Shown one piece after another: positions 14,701 through 28,708 of a stretch of DNA of 64,000 bases; the first letter of the stretch is position 1, and every line of letters starts with the position of its first letter. A program made the position numbers and the translations under genes. Source of the DNA: Cannabis sativa (taxonomy: Eukaryota; Streptophyta; Magnoliopsida; Rosales; Cannabaceae); NCBI RefSeq assembly GCF_029168945.1, contig NC_083601.1:38181660-38245659 (forward strand), given 5' to 3'. The notes under the pieces are model-generated. The model worked only from the letters and a program-made list of their open reading frames with translations, ran no database searches and had not been told where the DNA came from.

Positions 14701-17700
14701 ATCGGAGGACTTAATTAGCAATAGGTGAGTTATTCTCTTACTGATGTCTGCATGGAAAGCATGGCATGGAAGTCTTGGAAAGTTTTTTATGGAAAAATTA
14801 ATGTGTACCTTTTATGAATAGGGAGGTGGATTTGATGACAATACCTATGTCATCAGAATTATTTTCTGGTGTTGTCCGCTGGCCGGTTTTTCTTATAGCT
14901 AATAAGGTCAGTAAAAGAAGTGGCATTGCTTTATCAAGATGGTTCTTTTTCTTTACTCAAGTTTCCTACTCAAACAAGTCTTGTTGTTCGCACACTAGTT
15001 TTCTACGGCGCTAAGCATTGCAAGGGATTTTGTGGGGAAAGATGAAATTCTTGTCAGAAAGATTAGAAGGGACAAATGCATGTATTATGCTGTAACGGAG
15101 TGCTATGAAACATTGAAGAACATCCTTAAGTTTCTCATTGTCAGAGATTTGGAAAAGAGGTAGACAAAAATCCTTGCAAAACTCGAGTTGTTTCGTATGC
15201 ACATTATTTCCTGTGTTTCTTTTCCTGATAGAACATTCAATGTTTATATGATGAACCTTGTGTTGTTACTTTCTAGGGTCATATCTGAAATAATAAGTGA
15301 TGTTGAAGAAAGCCTTAAAAGATCAACTCTTCTTGAGGACTTTAAAATGACTGAGCTTCCAAATTTACGAGATAAATTTGTTGAGTTGCTTGAACTTCTG
15401 GTAAGCATTCACATTTCTGGCTTATCCTTCATTGTTTAGATTAAGGAGTCCAAACCTACTAACTTAGTATTAAAATGTTTCAAGGTTGAAGGAAATGAAG
15501 ATCATGCTGGTAAAGTAGTTAAAGTTCTACAGGACATATTTGAAATTATAACCAACGATATGATGGTTGACTCTGCCAGGTTTGATGCTTTCAGACTTAA
15601 CATTCTTTTGTAAGATCAGTAGTAGTTGATATCTTCTATATACTAATACTAACATATACTTCATGTTCAAACCACACAGAATAATGGAATTGCTAAGTTC
15701 TTTCCAGGAGACGGATGAGGAAGCTCCTTACTTTTGCAGACACATTGAACCACAATTATTTGAAAAGTACGCCGGTGAGATGTCCATCCAATTTCCCTTG
15801 CCAGACAATGCACCAATGGATGAGCAGGTGATGAATTTTGTAAACTATGAATAGGCTGATTTTAATCAAGCATAGACAAACAAACAACCTGCAATTGTGT
15901 GTAGTAGTTAGACATGTTAGTGACCAAAGTTTTCCACAGCAGATCAGGCGTCTTATTTTGCTACTTACTGTCAAAGATAGTGCACTGGATGTACCTACTA
16001 ACTTGGATGCTCGCCGGCGCATATCATTCTTTTCTACTTCCCTGTTCATGAATATGCCCACAGCTCCTAGAGTGCAAAATATGCTGTCATTCAGGTGATA
16101 TTTCATGCCTATGAGTATTATTTTCTGAATTCTAATGTGTCTAAAACTATAGAAGATATAAAAACTTATGATCAGTGCATAAAATTTTCATTGATACAGT
16201 GTTCTTACTCCCCATTACATGGAAGATGTAAATTTTTCAAGGAACGAGCTTCATTCTAGTCAGCGAGAAGTTTCAATTATATTTTACATGCAAAAGATCT
16301 TTCCAGGTAACTACAAAGCTCAGACTTTTCTATATATTTTATTTTTCCACTTGAACACAATCATAACATTTATATTTTTTTCCTTCAGATGAATGGAAAA
16401 ACTTCTTAGAACGGATGGAATGTGCAAGTTTGGAAGCATTGAAAGCTGAAGACAAGGAGGAAGAACTTAGAAATTGGGCTTCTTTCCGGGGCCAAACTCT
16501 AAGCCGAACAGGTAAGGGATTGAAATGTGAGGCATAAATGTGATTAGATTTTACTTATCTTAATGTAGCACAGCTTATTTTTGTTCTATAATGGTGTTAT
16601 AGTTAGGGGGATGATGTACTACAGAGAGGCTTTAAAACTACAAGCATTCCTTGACATGGCTCAAGATGAAGGTTTTCAACACTACCTATTTAATTTCTCA
16701 GACCAATTCTTATTCTTCAAACTTACTTTCTTCTTGTTTATCTAATGAGAGAATCCATTCCTTTTGCCTTCTGGTTGTTTTGGCCAGATATTCTTGGAGG
16801 TTATGATACAGATAACCATGTATTATCCGCTCAACTAGATGCTTTAGCAGACTTAAAGTTTACATATGTGATTTCTTGTCAACAATTTGGATCACAAAAA
16901 TCGGCTGGTGATCCTCGTGCACAAGACATAATTGATTTGATGAAAAGGTAATGAATGAAGTACATGAGAAAATGCAGAATATAGATAGAACACATAGTAC
17001 TAGTAGAGCATTTTAACTCACTCTACATGATTAATTATTGCTCAAAGGAACCCAGCTCTGCGTGTTGCTTATGTTGAAGAGAAAGAAGTGATTGTGCCAG
17101 ATAGTAAGCCTCAAAAGATTTACTCTTCCATACTGCTCAAAGCTGTCAACGGTTTTGACCAGGTACTACACCATCTAGCTACATTGTACATATTAGTATA
17201 AATGGTTTTAAGGCAACATATAGTTTTCTTTAGATAATACTGTAAAGAAAGCTCTTAATCTTCAATGTTTTACCAAAAAAAGAAATGTTGATGTGTAACC
17301 ATCTTGATCTTTATGAACCAAAGTAGCTTAGTTCTTTCATTATCTCTTTTGTTGAAGTAGAACTTTTTTTTGTAGGAAATATATCGTATTAAGCTTCCTG
17401 GTCCACCCGAAATTGGAGAAGGAAAACCTGAAAATCAAAACCATGCCATAATATTTACTCGTGGCGAAGCTCTTCAGACCATTGACATGAATCAAGTACA
17501 CTCTTTGTCCAAAGATTTAACAGTTTTTTTTACCTCTTTCTTGTTCTTATGGTGTTCAGTTAATTTACAGGATAGCTATTTGGAAGAAGCATTCAAAATG
17601 AGAAATCTTTTGCAAGAATTTCTTCGAAGCCAAGGAAGGCGTCCCCCTACAATTCTTGGCTTGAGAGAACATATATTCACTGGAAGGTTTGAAAATATTA

Positions 17701-20442
17701 TAGGCTAACATACCTACCAATCACATGCTTTAGGTATGAATAGGATCTGAGAATTCAACGAGTAAGATATACAATTAAGAAATGATTAAGGATTGAATAA
17801 ACAACACATCATATGTGAACAATTTTAACCACACAGAAATGGTAGGCATCAAGTCTAAATTACTATGTACTATTAAATTCATAGGAACATAAACAAAACT
17901 CCTATGAAGTTGACTAATGTCCTTTGGAAAATTTTGGAATAAGAATAAACCACTATGATTTATATGTAAAAATAATTCCACTAATTAAACCTTTCTTCAA
18001 AATGCAGTGTTTCTTCTCTAGCGTGGTTCATGTCATATCAAGAGACTAGTTTCGTGACCATTGGCCAAAGACTTCTTGCTAAACCTCTCAGGTAATAGAA
18101 CTGTGTCTCCACAAGTTCTTTTAAATGAACTAAGAGTATTTGGTTGCATGCTTAGCATTGCATGAGCTTGAGTTTAAGATCCACTGTACTATTTTGCTAT
18201 GTAATAATATGTAAAAAAAATCTTCTCTCTTTCATGTTAATTCTCATTTCTATCGTTTGAATGTAACATAATTCAGGGTACGATTCCACTATGGACATCC
18301 AGATGTATTTGATAGAATATTTCACATAACGAGGGGTGGCATAAGCAAGGCATCAAAAACAATCAACCTGAGTGAAGATGTTTTTGCAGGTAGATACTAG
18401 TCACCTAAAAATATTACCAAAAAATCATACTTTGAGCTCATGTAATACATTTCAGCATAATTTACAACTGCATGCATCTGATTTTATGTAGGCTTTAATT
18501 CTATTTTGCGAAGAGGATGTATTACATACCACGAATACATGCAAGTTGGCAAAGGTCGTGATGTGGGTTTGAATCAGATCTCCAAGTTTGAAGCCAAAGT
18601 AGCTAATGGAAACAGTGAACAAACTCTAAGCCGTGACATATATCGCCTTGGACGCCAGTTTGATTTCTTCCGGATGCTATCCTGCTATTTCACAACAATT
18701 GGATTTTATTTGAGTAGCCTGGTAATTTGTTCAAACTGATAGAAATTTCTGTTGTGCTATGAATGAAGTTTTATACAAATTGTTGCTCTCTCCATTTCTG
18801 ATTCATAAAAGCTGGGAAGTTGACATATTAAGCTGATTCAAATATTTTTCTGTAACATTACAGATGTCAGTGATTGGAATCTATGTCTTCCTCTACGGGC
18901 AGTTATATCTTGTTCTGAGTGGGTTACAAAAAGCACTAGTTATTGAGGCTAGAGTGCATAACATAGAATCTTTAGAAACTGCTCTTGCTTCCCAGTCCTT
19001 TATACAGCTGGGGCTCCTTACAGGCTTGCCAATGGTGATGGAGATTGGACTAGAGAAAGGATTCTTGACTGCCCTTAAAGATTTTGTTCTTATGCAATTG
19101 CAGCTGGCTGCTGTTTTCTTCACTTTTGCTCTTGGAACAAAAACTCATCATTATGGTCGGACAATTATGCATGGGGGTGCTAAATATAGACCCACCGGGC
19201 GTAAGGTTGTGGTGTTCCATACCAGCTTCACTGAGAACTATAGATTGTACTCAAGAAGCCACTTTGTTAAAGGATTTGAACTACTGCTCCTCTTGATTGT
19301 TTATGATCTGTTTAGGCGGTCCTATGAGAGCAGCATGGCCTATGTGTTGATCACATATTCTGTTTGGTTTATGTCAATCACTTGGTTGTTTGGACCTTTT
19401 TTGTTTAACCCATCTGGATTTAGCTGGGAAAAGATTGTAGATGACTGGAAAGACTGGAATAAGTGGATCAGACAGCAAGGTGGCATAGGGATTCAACAAG
19501 ACAAAAGTTGGCAATCATGGTGGAACGATGAACAAGCTCATCTTCGTTGTTCAGGATTATTTTCCAGGCTGTTTGAAATACTCCTTTCTCTTCGGTTTTT
19601 CCTGTATCAATATGGTCTGGTTTATCACCTTGACATCTCCCAGCAGAGCAAAAATGTCCTAGTTTATGTGCTCTCATGGATTGTGATTCTTGCCGTTTTC
19701 CTGTTAGCCAAGGTATATTTCTTCATGCTTTCTGTAAAATTGCATTTACTTCAAATCAAAAAACTCTTACCATTTTTTCTCTCTATAGCAGTAAAATAAG
19801 TTGTAGACAAATGTCTTTGAAACCATTGAATAGCACAAATCAAATGTTCCAAGTTTGCCATACAGAGTTTATAGTTGTTTTGGCAGTAAGATGATTTAAA
19901 CATGCTATGCAGACGGTGAACATCGGAAGAAAAAAATTGAGTACTAACTACCAACTCCGGTTTAGGCTGTTCAAAGCAGGCCTTTTCATTACTGTTCTTT
20001 CCACCATAATCATGCTCTCTAAAATCTGCCAACTATCATTGAGGGACTTAATAGTATGCTGCCTAGCATTTCTGCCAACTGGTTGGGGTTTGATCACGGT
20101 AAGCTTACACCCATTACACATTTTCCCTTTCTTACTATATGCAGTTCATACTTATATCAGACTTCAAATCTTACTTGATTGTTTTCGAAATGAAAAATTT
20201 TGTTGGTTCAGATTGCTCAAGCTGTAAGGCCAAAGATAGATGACACTGGAATATGGGACTTTGCCAGGGTCATTGCTAAAGCATATGATTATGGAATGGG
20301 TGTTGTCCTATTTACACCTCTAGCTATTTTGGCTTGGCTTCCAATTATATCAGCCTTCCAAACTCGATTCTTATTCAATGAAGCCTTCAATAGGCATTTG
20401 CACATCCAACCAATCCTTGCAGGAAAAAGAAAGAAGAAATAG
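8791..20442 (+). CDS. CALS8: Callose synthase 8-type 1,3-beta-glucan synthase, 41 exons, 1,957 aa
   Basis: Plasma-membrane enzyme making callose from UDP-glucose. Exons by start-end: 8791-9022, 9476-9576, 9750-9871, 9954-10041, 10151-10261, 10380-10499, 10612-10701, 10787-10878, 10983-11109, 11243-11380, 11463-11539, 11626-11800, 12400-12528, 12617-12734, 13003-13328, 13468-13520, 13607-13667, 13903-13984, 14067-14116, 14251-14337, 14415-14546, 14630-14724, 14822-14906, 14999-15159, 15277-15400, 15485-15579, 15680-15827, 15943-16094, 16200-16306, 16389-16511, 16603-16671, 16788-16947, 17048-17162, 17376-17495, 17571-17686, 18008-18091, 18277-18389, 18492-18721, 18864-19712, 19913-20098, 20212-20442. 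All junctions are GT-AG and the sum is divisible by 3. Residues about 40-230 form the Vta1-like N-terminus. FKS1 domain 1 follows (LLIWGEAANLRFMPECLCYI, about 350-370). TM cluster one is at about 535-800. The glucan synthase domain starts near 1124 (SVLTPHYMED) and holds GEGKPENQNHAIIFTRGEAL at about 1325. The C-terminal TM cluster spans about 1520-1940. The many-exon structure and the N-terminus (FESERLPPTLATEIQRFLR) match CALS8 rather than the few-exon CALS11/12 class. Arabidopsis CALS8 is about 1,976 aa. No lesion seen. Confidence 0.95.
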
Positions 20443-21090
20443 TCTGTTTCAACCAATATCAGCACATATATAATGTAGAGAAAAAAAGATATTTTTGTAA
20501 CATTTGTGTATATTACAAATTCGTAAAACATTAAACTGTATATAGACAATTCAAAACTGTTAAAGAATATAGAAATACAACCATTTATTTATTAGTTACA
20601 GAATCATGTTTGCATTAACAAATATGTACTTTGTCATTGTTATTGTCACACCATGTTAGCAGGGTTATAAAACAGGATTACGAAACTTAACACAGACTTA
20701 TATAACAAAACAAATACAAATTGCTTGTTTTAAAATCAAGTTAGGAATGTATTGCGAGAAGCTGAAAAAAACAAATCTTAGAATGAAAAAGTAGCTAGCA
20801 ATCCTCATCCCAACCGTCACAGCAACTAGCCACTCAAAATATTACTCAAGAATCTTCTTCAGTGTTACTAAAGAGTGGGATGCTGCTGGTTAAGCAGGGA
20901 AAGAACCAAACTCAGAAACTTTCTAATGCATGTTTTCAAAGGGTTTGTGCAGAAAATGCCAAAGAAAAAAAAAATCATTAAAATGATGACTCATTTTCTT
21001 CTTTTTGACTCCATAAAAGCATAGGCTTGTGCTCAAAACATATATAAACATAGCGAGTAGAATAGCGGATTAAGAGGAAAAAGAAGGAAG
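20443..21090 (+). other. CALS8 3' UTR and short spacer before the PPR gene
   Basis: About 650 bp separates two genes on the same strand. It begins as the callose synthase 3' UTR (T- and A-rich, no further ORF) and ends with the PPR gene leader; a TATATAAA sequence near 21041-21050 could serve as its TATA box. Nothing else was recognised. Confidence 0.5.
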
Positions 21091-22308
21091 ATGAGCATGA
21101 TTTCAACTTCATTTCTTGCTTACACAACCAAAATCACCAAAAAGCCAAATCCATACTCAATCTTTCACTTTCTCCTATTTTCTTCAGTTGCCAATGCCAA
21201 CCAACCCCAAAAAAACCCATCTTTCTCCACAACTACTATTCCCGCCAGACTCAACCACAAAGACTGGTTAGCCCCAAATGAGGTCGTCCAAGTTTTCGCA
21301 GCCATTAGAGACCCCAACTCAGTCCTCTCCGCATTAGATCACTACTCCAAGCGCAAGGACTACAAACCCAACGAACCTCTCTATTCCTTAATCGTCGAAA
21401 AGCTCACCCAAGCCCGTTTGTACGACGACATTGATGATGTCGTTTCGCGGATTAGAGCCGAGAGGAACTGCCAGTTATCTGACGAGTTCTTCCGCAACGT
21501 CATCAGGGTTTATGGAAACATGGCTGGTCGGATAAACAAAGCCATCGAGACTCTTTTCGATATGCCCAGGCAAGATTGTTGGCCCACTGTCAAGACCTTT
21601 AACTTGGTTCTGAATTTGCTCGTGTCGGCAAGGCTTTTTGATGTCGTTCATGAGGTTTATGTGGGTGCCCCAAAGTTGGGTATTGAGATTGATGCTTGTT
21701 GCCTTAATATACTGATAAAAGCCTTGTGTGAATGTGGGAAATTGGATGATGCACTTAAGATGCTCGATGAATTTCCTCAACTGAAGTTGAAACCGAATGC
21801 TATGACTTTTTCCACGCTTATGCATAGTTTTTGTGATCGTGGGAAAGTAGAAGAAGCTTTTCGTTTGCTTGAGAGGATGGAAATTGAGGGTATCGATCCG
21901 GATACGATAACATTCAATATATTGATTTCAGGGCTTAGAAAACTAGGGAGGGTTGATGAAGGCATTATACTTTTGGAGAGAATGAGGGTCAAGGGGTGTA
22001 ATCCAACTTCTGCCTCTTATCAAGAGGTTTTGTATGGTTTACTTGATGCAGAAAGGTTTTCAGAGGCCAAAGATTTTATGAGAAAGATAATCTCAAAGGG
22101 TGGGAGTCCTAGCTTTAAATCATTCAAGTCTTTGATTAATGGACTATGCAAGGAAAATCAACTGGAAGATGTAGATTGGGCTTTGAAGCTGATGAGAAGA
22201 CAAGGCTTTGTACCCAAAATGGGAATGTGGAGGCAGATTCTTCGGAGTCAATTTGCTGGAAAAAACAATCATATCTGTGATTCTTTTGAAGAAATTATAG
22301 CCAGTTAG
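21091..22308 (+). CDS. P-class pentatricopeptide repeat protein, mitochondrial, At3g14580-like, 405 aa
   Basis: A single-exon organelle RNA-binding protein. Residues 1-50 are rich in Ser, Lys and Asn with few acidic residues, as in a mitochondrial presequence. Tandem 35-residue helical repeats cover about 90-390: KTFNLVLNLLVSARLFDVVH, CCLNILIKALCECGKLDDAL, MTFSTLMHSFCDRGKVEEAF, ITFNILISGLRKLGRVDEGI and SYQEVLYGLLDAERFSEAKD. The tail lacks E, DYW or SMR domains, so it is a plain P-type protein that should bind RNA without an editing domain. The N-terminal block (RLNHKDWLAPNEVV...) and length match my memory of At3g14580, also about 405 aa. The transcript target is unknown. It lies directly downstream of CALS8, as in Arabidopsis, and converges with the next gene. 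ATG at 21091 is the first in frame; the frame is intact. Confidence 0.9.
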   Translation: MSMISTSFLAYTTKITKKPNPYSIFHFLLFSSVANANQPQKNPSFSTTTIPARLNHKDWLAPNEVVQVFAAIRDPNSVLSALDHYSKRKDYKPNEPLYSLIVEKLTQARLYDDIDDVVSRIRAERNCQLSDEFFRNVIRVYGNMAGRINKAIETLFDMPRQDCWPTVKTFNLVLNLLVSARLFDVVHEVYVGAPKLGIEIDACCLNILIKALCECGKLDDALKMLDEFPQLKLKPNAMTFSTLMHSFCDRGKVEEAFRLLERMEIEGIDPDTITFNILISGLRKLGRVDEGIILLERMRVKGCNPTSASYQEVLYGLLDAERFSEAKDFMRKIISKGGSPSFKSFKSLINGLCKENQLEDVDWALKLMRRQGFVPKMGMWRQILRSQFAGKNNHICDSFEEIIAS

Positions 22309-23282
22309 ATCACTTAATGATTTTGTGTTAATGTTATATTCAGACAAAAACAAAACAGAGGATTAAAACAAAATATGATTACATTTTCTAGCTTGATCTG
22401 TTTCCATTGGATTTCAAATCAAAACTGTACTGGTTGTTAAAACATTTGGTCCTTGTACAAATCTCCACTTTTACTGATTGATTGGTCCTTTTTTTTCCAA
22501 AGATACTATTTTTGACATTTTAATTCCTAACAAATTCATTGTTTCTTAGCATATCCAGGCCAATTGACATTCAGGTAAACTTTTAGGGGTAACTAGCTTC
22601 AGTTTTTGACTTCTGTACTCTGAGGACTGAGGGGATATTACAAGGAAACCAGAAGGTCAGAGCAAGCAAATGAATTCTTCAAATGTGAATATTATATTCC
22701 AATTGGCCTTGTTATAACATGAACGACGTTATTTTAGACTGAAAATCTACAGCTCAACCACATTTTTTTACAAAATGTAAAGGGAATTTGGTATCCTAGC
22801 ATTAGTTTGCAATTTTTCAATCAAACAAAAACACCATGTTCAGAGCATATCACCTTTCAGACGTGAAAAATGTCAATTTAAATTACAAGCTTTCACACTA
22901 AAAAAGAAAACAAATTTTATTCAGAAGGCGTCAAAATTCCAATCAAAATATCAACTCTAGCTCTCTTAACTTGTAAAATATATATTTTATATATATTCAC
23001 AAATAAACAAAAAATCTATACCAACTTCAGAAATATTAACAGACCACCAATACCAAATTCAGTACACCTGGAATTGACGCATGGTGTGTGTATTTGCAAA
23101 GCAGGACGAAGAAGACATAAGGTTCATCAAACCTGAAACCTAAAACACTATTCAGGTTAGATATACAAACAAAAAACAGGCTGGCAGCCTCAACTAGACA
23201 AACTTTTTCTTTCTCTTTTTTCTTTTTTTGGTAAACAAATTGATCCACGGGGAGGAAGAATACAAGAAATTGCTTGCAAGTA
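22309..23282. other. Convergent intergenic region shared by two 3' UTRs
   Basis: About 970 bp between the stop of the PPR gene (+) and the stop of NTMC2T6 (-). No gene, RNA or transposon end is recognised. The right third is probably the NTMC2T6 3' UTR. Confidence 0.5.
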
Positions 23283-26200
23283 TTATTGTGCTTTCTCTTC
23301 CAAACTGCCTTCATCAAGCTTCAACTTTAAAGACTCAGCATCATCCCTTTTACTACCAAGGCTGTCCTCCCCCACTCTATCATGCAACATTTCCAAGCCT
23401 TGAGGACTTACTACCTTCGCTGTAGGACTACTTTTAGCATCAGCTTCTGTATCAATTTCACTTGTTTGAACCACATGATCTCTGGAGCTAGATGAATCAT
23501 TACCCCCATCAACATCAGCATCGGGGACGACAACATTAGAAGCAACTGGTATGCTCTCAACTTTTCCAGGAAGAGATTCATCATCAGAAGAATCATAATC
23601 TGCTAGAACTCCTTTGTCTGTCGCCGCAGGGTAGTCGCTTGTATGTCTTCTAGACCCTTTCCGAGACAGTACCCTCCGAGCAGACTTCTCAGCATGCTTA
23701 AAGAAGTTCTTTGCTTTGTTTTTTATTTTACCCTTTAATGGGCTCTCTGAACCACCTTCTTCTGAGCTTGAATCCTCTTCATTTAATATCTCTCCCGAGG
23801 AAGGCACACCACCATCTTCATCCACAACCAGCATAACATTACGGTCTGTTGCATTGACTGCCTTAATGTTTACATGTGGTGATTGAATAGGCTCCACAAA
23901 GCTGCCAGACTGCTCCTCCTTTCTGGGACTCCTGTGAAACACCGAAGTAATCTTTTGTAGACCCCTCCTAACTCTTCCCACTCGATTTTTATCATCAGGT
24001 AATTCATCAGTGCTAGTACTGCTGTTTTGGGATCCAGATGCTCCTAAACTAGAGTTCTTGGTTGAGACACCATTTGACTCCCCGAGAATTTGAGTATCAA
24101 GACGCCTATTCTTCCCTTTTCTAGGCTCCCAAGTCTGTGAAACTTCACTTCCCGGACGATGGACCCATATCCCAGTTTCTTTTTGCCCTTCAACATTAAT
24201 CGGCTCAAAATTATCTGGTACCTTCTGAGACTTATCCGATGATAAAGACGAGAAAGAACTGGTATTATTGGTCTCATTGACAAAGGAATTTCTCTTGTCT
24301 TCCACAGTGGATGGGTCCCAGTCACACTGCATATCTTCGGCCTGGTCAGAAGATGTAAGATATCCAGGTCAAAAAAACTGTTAAACACAGTCTCGACATC
24401 ATACTAATAATTTCGCTGCATAACCCTGTCCACCTACATTTCTTACTTAATATATGTCTCACAAAAAATGACGAGAATATACCTTTGCAGTCTCGTCAAG
24501 TACAGTTATCGCAAGATGCAACCTCCCTGTTTTAATATTCTTAAGAGGCAACCACATGTCATGTCTGATACCATCCCTAAGATCATTAATACAAACAGAA
24601 CAGTCCCTGAATATTTAAAATTTTATTAGTCCTCAAAACATAAAGTAACAAAAGACCTTTGCAAAGAAGAGAGGGAAAATAGTACAGAGAAAATTAACAA
24701 TTAAGTATGCCAACAGGCCAACAAAATATTTCATTGGTTAACACTACCTAAAAGATACTTGATTAATCTGGAAACACATATTTTGTAGCATTTAATTTAT
24801 TCCTAACTCGGGGTCTTTCAATAAACATCATATGTTACAAGGTACAGGGACAAACCCAAGTAGATCGTCAACAAAGTGATCCTTGTCACGAATTTCAAGA
24901 GCTAGTGTGTTCGGCAATTCCCATGTAATTATAGGGATCTTGAATTCCTCAAGCCACTTTGGAGTCAGTGTTTTCTTCTGTATCTTAGTCTTGAATCTGT
25001 AATTACCCATCTGACCTTTTACATAGGGATCAGCCAAACCTGAAAAAAAAAAAAATAGTTTCACTTGTTATGCAGGAGTTTAAAAAATTATTTTAGTGAA
25101 AATCACTGCAAGAAAACTACTCAAAAGAAAAATCTTAACAAACCGTTAAGATCAGATGGCTTCATGTCAGCTGCTTCAACAATTTCTACTTTGACATGTG
25201 CAACAGGCTCTTTCTCATCCACAGAAAACCAATTTTCTGACATTCAAATAAATGCATACAGGTAAGCAAGCAAACAAGAAAGAGAACTTTTGAAATATGC
25301 AAGATACAGAGAAACAGCAGATATCATTATAAAACTCTAGTTAAAAGATACTAGTACAATTCGTAGGCAAACTGCTACTGGTTTTGATAAAAACCTGTAC
25401 AGAAAGGTTTTCTGATCCGTGAGGATAGAAGCTATGAACTATTGCATCTACACCTTACCTTATGTAAAGCCTATAAAATTTCTGTTTCCTAAAAATTAGA
25501 CAATAATTAGGGACTAACATTAATGACTTGTTCCACCAGCTTTAAATTTACAGCAGCTTAATTATTTTATTTCTGCAGAACATAAGAGCCAAAACTTAGT
25601 CCACCCAAGCGCCTCAAGAATATTAAAAATAAATTCTTGTTTATAATTAAGCTTCTTGAAAATTTCTATACAAATGGACCACTTTAGGTTAAAAGTTAAA
25701 AAGGAAAATTGGCAATCAAGTAATGAAAAAAAGTCTTTCAGGAACATGAGCTATTCAAAAACATTAAAGATACAGCTAAAGTGGTTGAAAGATGCATAAT
25801 TTCCATGAAAATTGAACTGAGAACCATATAGAAAGCAAGCTAACAGCCATTTGCAAGTAAAAATGCAAAATAAAAAGGACAATTTCTAACAGAACAATCT
25901 TAGATAAAATTAAGACTTCAATCTTCCACGACACCTTCATGACATTATAAAATTACATACTTTGACCTTGCTGCTCATATAATTTATTGTAATCTGGTAA
26001 AGTACCTGGATTTTGTGAGGCGAATTTCTCCATGTCAACAACCAGCATATTAGGCTGCAAGGATTACCAACAATTAAATTCAGAACATTTACACACAAAT
26101 GTTGTTGCCAACTGATGTCTAGCATAACGAAGGAACAGGCATGACATGGAACAAAAGAGAGCAGACGATAAATGAACCATATAGTGGAGTCTCAAAATTC

Positions 26201-28708
26201 AAATTCACCTCAACAAGCGTCTGCTCAAAAGCAATGGAAAGTAGCTTATCCTGAAGAACAACACACATTTCATCAAGCACTACCAAGAGAAAGCATGTGA
26301 TGAAAAATAGAAAACAAATTCAAGAACAGCTGTGCAGAAAATATGATAAACACATTACCAGCCACCCAGCAATCCCAGGTAATTCTGTGACATCAAGCCC
26401 ATGAGTAAAAATAGGCTTGACAGTCATCTGAAAATATGGAGGTTCAACAAAGCATAACCGTATACGACCAAGGAAAGGCCAGTCACGCAGAAACTTGATC
26501 CCAATCAAGACCTGCCAAGAAGGAAAAGAAATATCCATCAGACATGCAAAACATGGAAGAGCTTATTTTGTCCAGCACATTGAGATTTTTTTTCCCCCTG
26601 TTTTTTATAAATCAGTTGTTTTCAAATTCTTCTTGTAAGTAAATAAATATTGATCCTGCAATATACATTACACTAAACCTAACTAGTTTATGTGTAGTAG
26701 CTAGTAGGGGGTGTGATCTCTCTACATATAAAAGAGAACAAATAAAAATCAGCAGTAAGATTGCAAAATCTTTATTGGAAAACTGCATGATAAGTACACA
26801 CAAATATATTTATAGACTGGTAGTTAAACGAAAGAATAGTATTAACATCAAATTAAAATAATTACAACACAGTATTGTACCAGCTATAAACATTCATTAA
26901 ACCTGAAAAAATTCTAAACTTAAGAATGAAAACTACATTTATTCATTAAGAACAATCATCTAAATAAATAAAAATACTTAAACATTAAACTAATTAAATG
27001 CCACTCTTGTATCCATACCTTTCCTTCAATATGCATGCCAGTTATATTTAACTTTGCCCACATTCCAAATCCCAATCTTTTTCTTAGCTTCACAGCAAGT
27101 ATTGCACTCATATCATCAGCTGTCAGAAAATTCATTCCCAACTCCAGAACCTGCATTTATGTTAGAGCATGTCAACTTTCTATATTGAAAATTGCAACCA
27201 CCCGGAAGAAGTAAGGAAGTAAGAGAGACTGATCCAATATCCCAAAAAGATGAAAAACAAATCTTACCAAATGATCATCATCAGTAGACTGACGAAGAAC
27301 CCTCATTTCAGTAAATACAGGTGGATTTCTACCCAAATAAAGACGCTGAACTGTGGCTTGTTTCTGCAGATTTGATCATAAAGATTCCAAAATGTATCAA
27401 AATATAGTGATCAAAGAAAAAGGAAAGAGAAGAACAAACGGATATCATCAAGTGCTTTTTAGCACCACACATGAAGAAGATATTATCATGTAGTACTACT
27501 TGAGTAAGAACTTTTATCTGTTCCTTAAAAATGTAACCTCAAAGTATTCATATACTTGGCCTCAAAATCAATACCATTTCAAAATAGCTTAATAAAGAAT
27601 AAAGAGCATATATCATCTTGCACAGCTAAAACAAACTATTTCTGTTTCACAAAACTTCCCTAAAAATTACTAGTTAATCTGAATAACATATGTCAGTGTG
27701 CTAATACTTGAATATCCTTTAATGTGAAACAAACACAGCTTGTAAAAAATAAAAAGAAGCTAATGCCAAGGAAGTAACATTAAGGTAATAGAATTTGCTC
27801 AAGAAAAAAACCACTCAACACTTAAAAGCACAATACTTAATAGTTATACAAGCACTTTGAAACGAAAATCAATGAGCCAAATAAACCATAGATTGGGCTT
27901 TATAATTCAGAAGAAAAATCATACAGCAGTCCACGGTTTGTACTTCTCCAAGAACCAAGGAATGATAGGGAGGAGGATCTTCTGTGAAGCAATTTGCTCC
28001 ATACATATAGGCCATATCTTTTCAACTGCATGGTTCAGCCACCGGACTGTTTCAGAATCAGTAAGCACCTGATTTAAAATAAAAAAATAAAAATTTCAAT
28101 AACAACGGAAAAGGGGGGAAAAAAGCACTATGCTGCAAAAACAATTCAGAAATCATTCATAACTCCCAACTTAAGTTGTATAAATTCATAAATATAAACT
28201 TACCCTTTTCTGATTAGCTTGTTTTCTTTCCTCAAACTGCACTTTTTTCTTCAATCGCATAACATAGCGCTCATGAACCTATTAAAAAGACAAATCAAAC
28301 GATCATTTAAAGCCCTCCATTTAGACTAAAAAAGAAACACTAATTTAGAAAAAACCCACTTCGAACATGCATAAATTTATTGCTAAAGAAAAAAAAATCA
28401 CCCTTGGAAAGCGAAGTCTAACGATCGAATTAAAAGATAAACAAATAAGTTCGCACAATATTCCTTGTACAATAGAGAATAATATAGTACTTTACTTTGT
28501 GAATTTTATAATAGAAAACTTGTAAAGAAAAAGAAAATCATTGAAGAAAAAGCATAAATTTTTTAAAGAGTGAAAATAGTACCAGATACAAATAAACCAG
28601 GGAAATGAAGTAGGCCACAGGGTGACACCAATTGAATTTAGCAAGAAACCATAGACCGAGTAGCACAATCCCCACGTGATGTATTATTGATACTTCCGTA
28701 ATATCCAT
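23283..28708 (-). CDS. NTMC2T6: SMP-C2 membrane-tethering protein, NTMC2T6 type, 12 exons, 758 aa
   Basis: Plant member of the synaptotagmin/E-Syt-like family, anchored by its N-terminus and expected to carry lipids at membrane contact sites. Exons in transcription order: 28583-28708, 28204-28278, 27925-28068, 27268-27363, 27019-27150, 26359-26511, 26209-26250, 26006-26054, 25144-25236, 24856-25039, 24483-24606, 23283-24341; all GT-AG, frame kept. Residues about 8-42 are hydrophobic (anchor). The SMP domain spans about 72-256 (LNHAVEKIWPICMEQIASQK to GWLDKLLSIAFEQTLVEPNM). The C2 domain is at about 283-380. Acidic residues D301, D307, D355, D357 and D361 fit a calcium-binding set. Residues 390-758 are Ser/Glu/Asp-rich and disordered, including WEPRKGKNRRLD and a basic AEKSARRVLSRKG segment. 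The start is fixed by an in-frame TAA 18 nt upstream and GCCATGG context. Length and sequence match At1g53590 (about 751 aa) and At3g14590. No lesion seen. Confidence 0.93.
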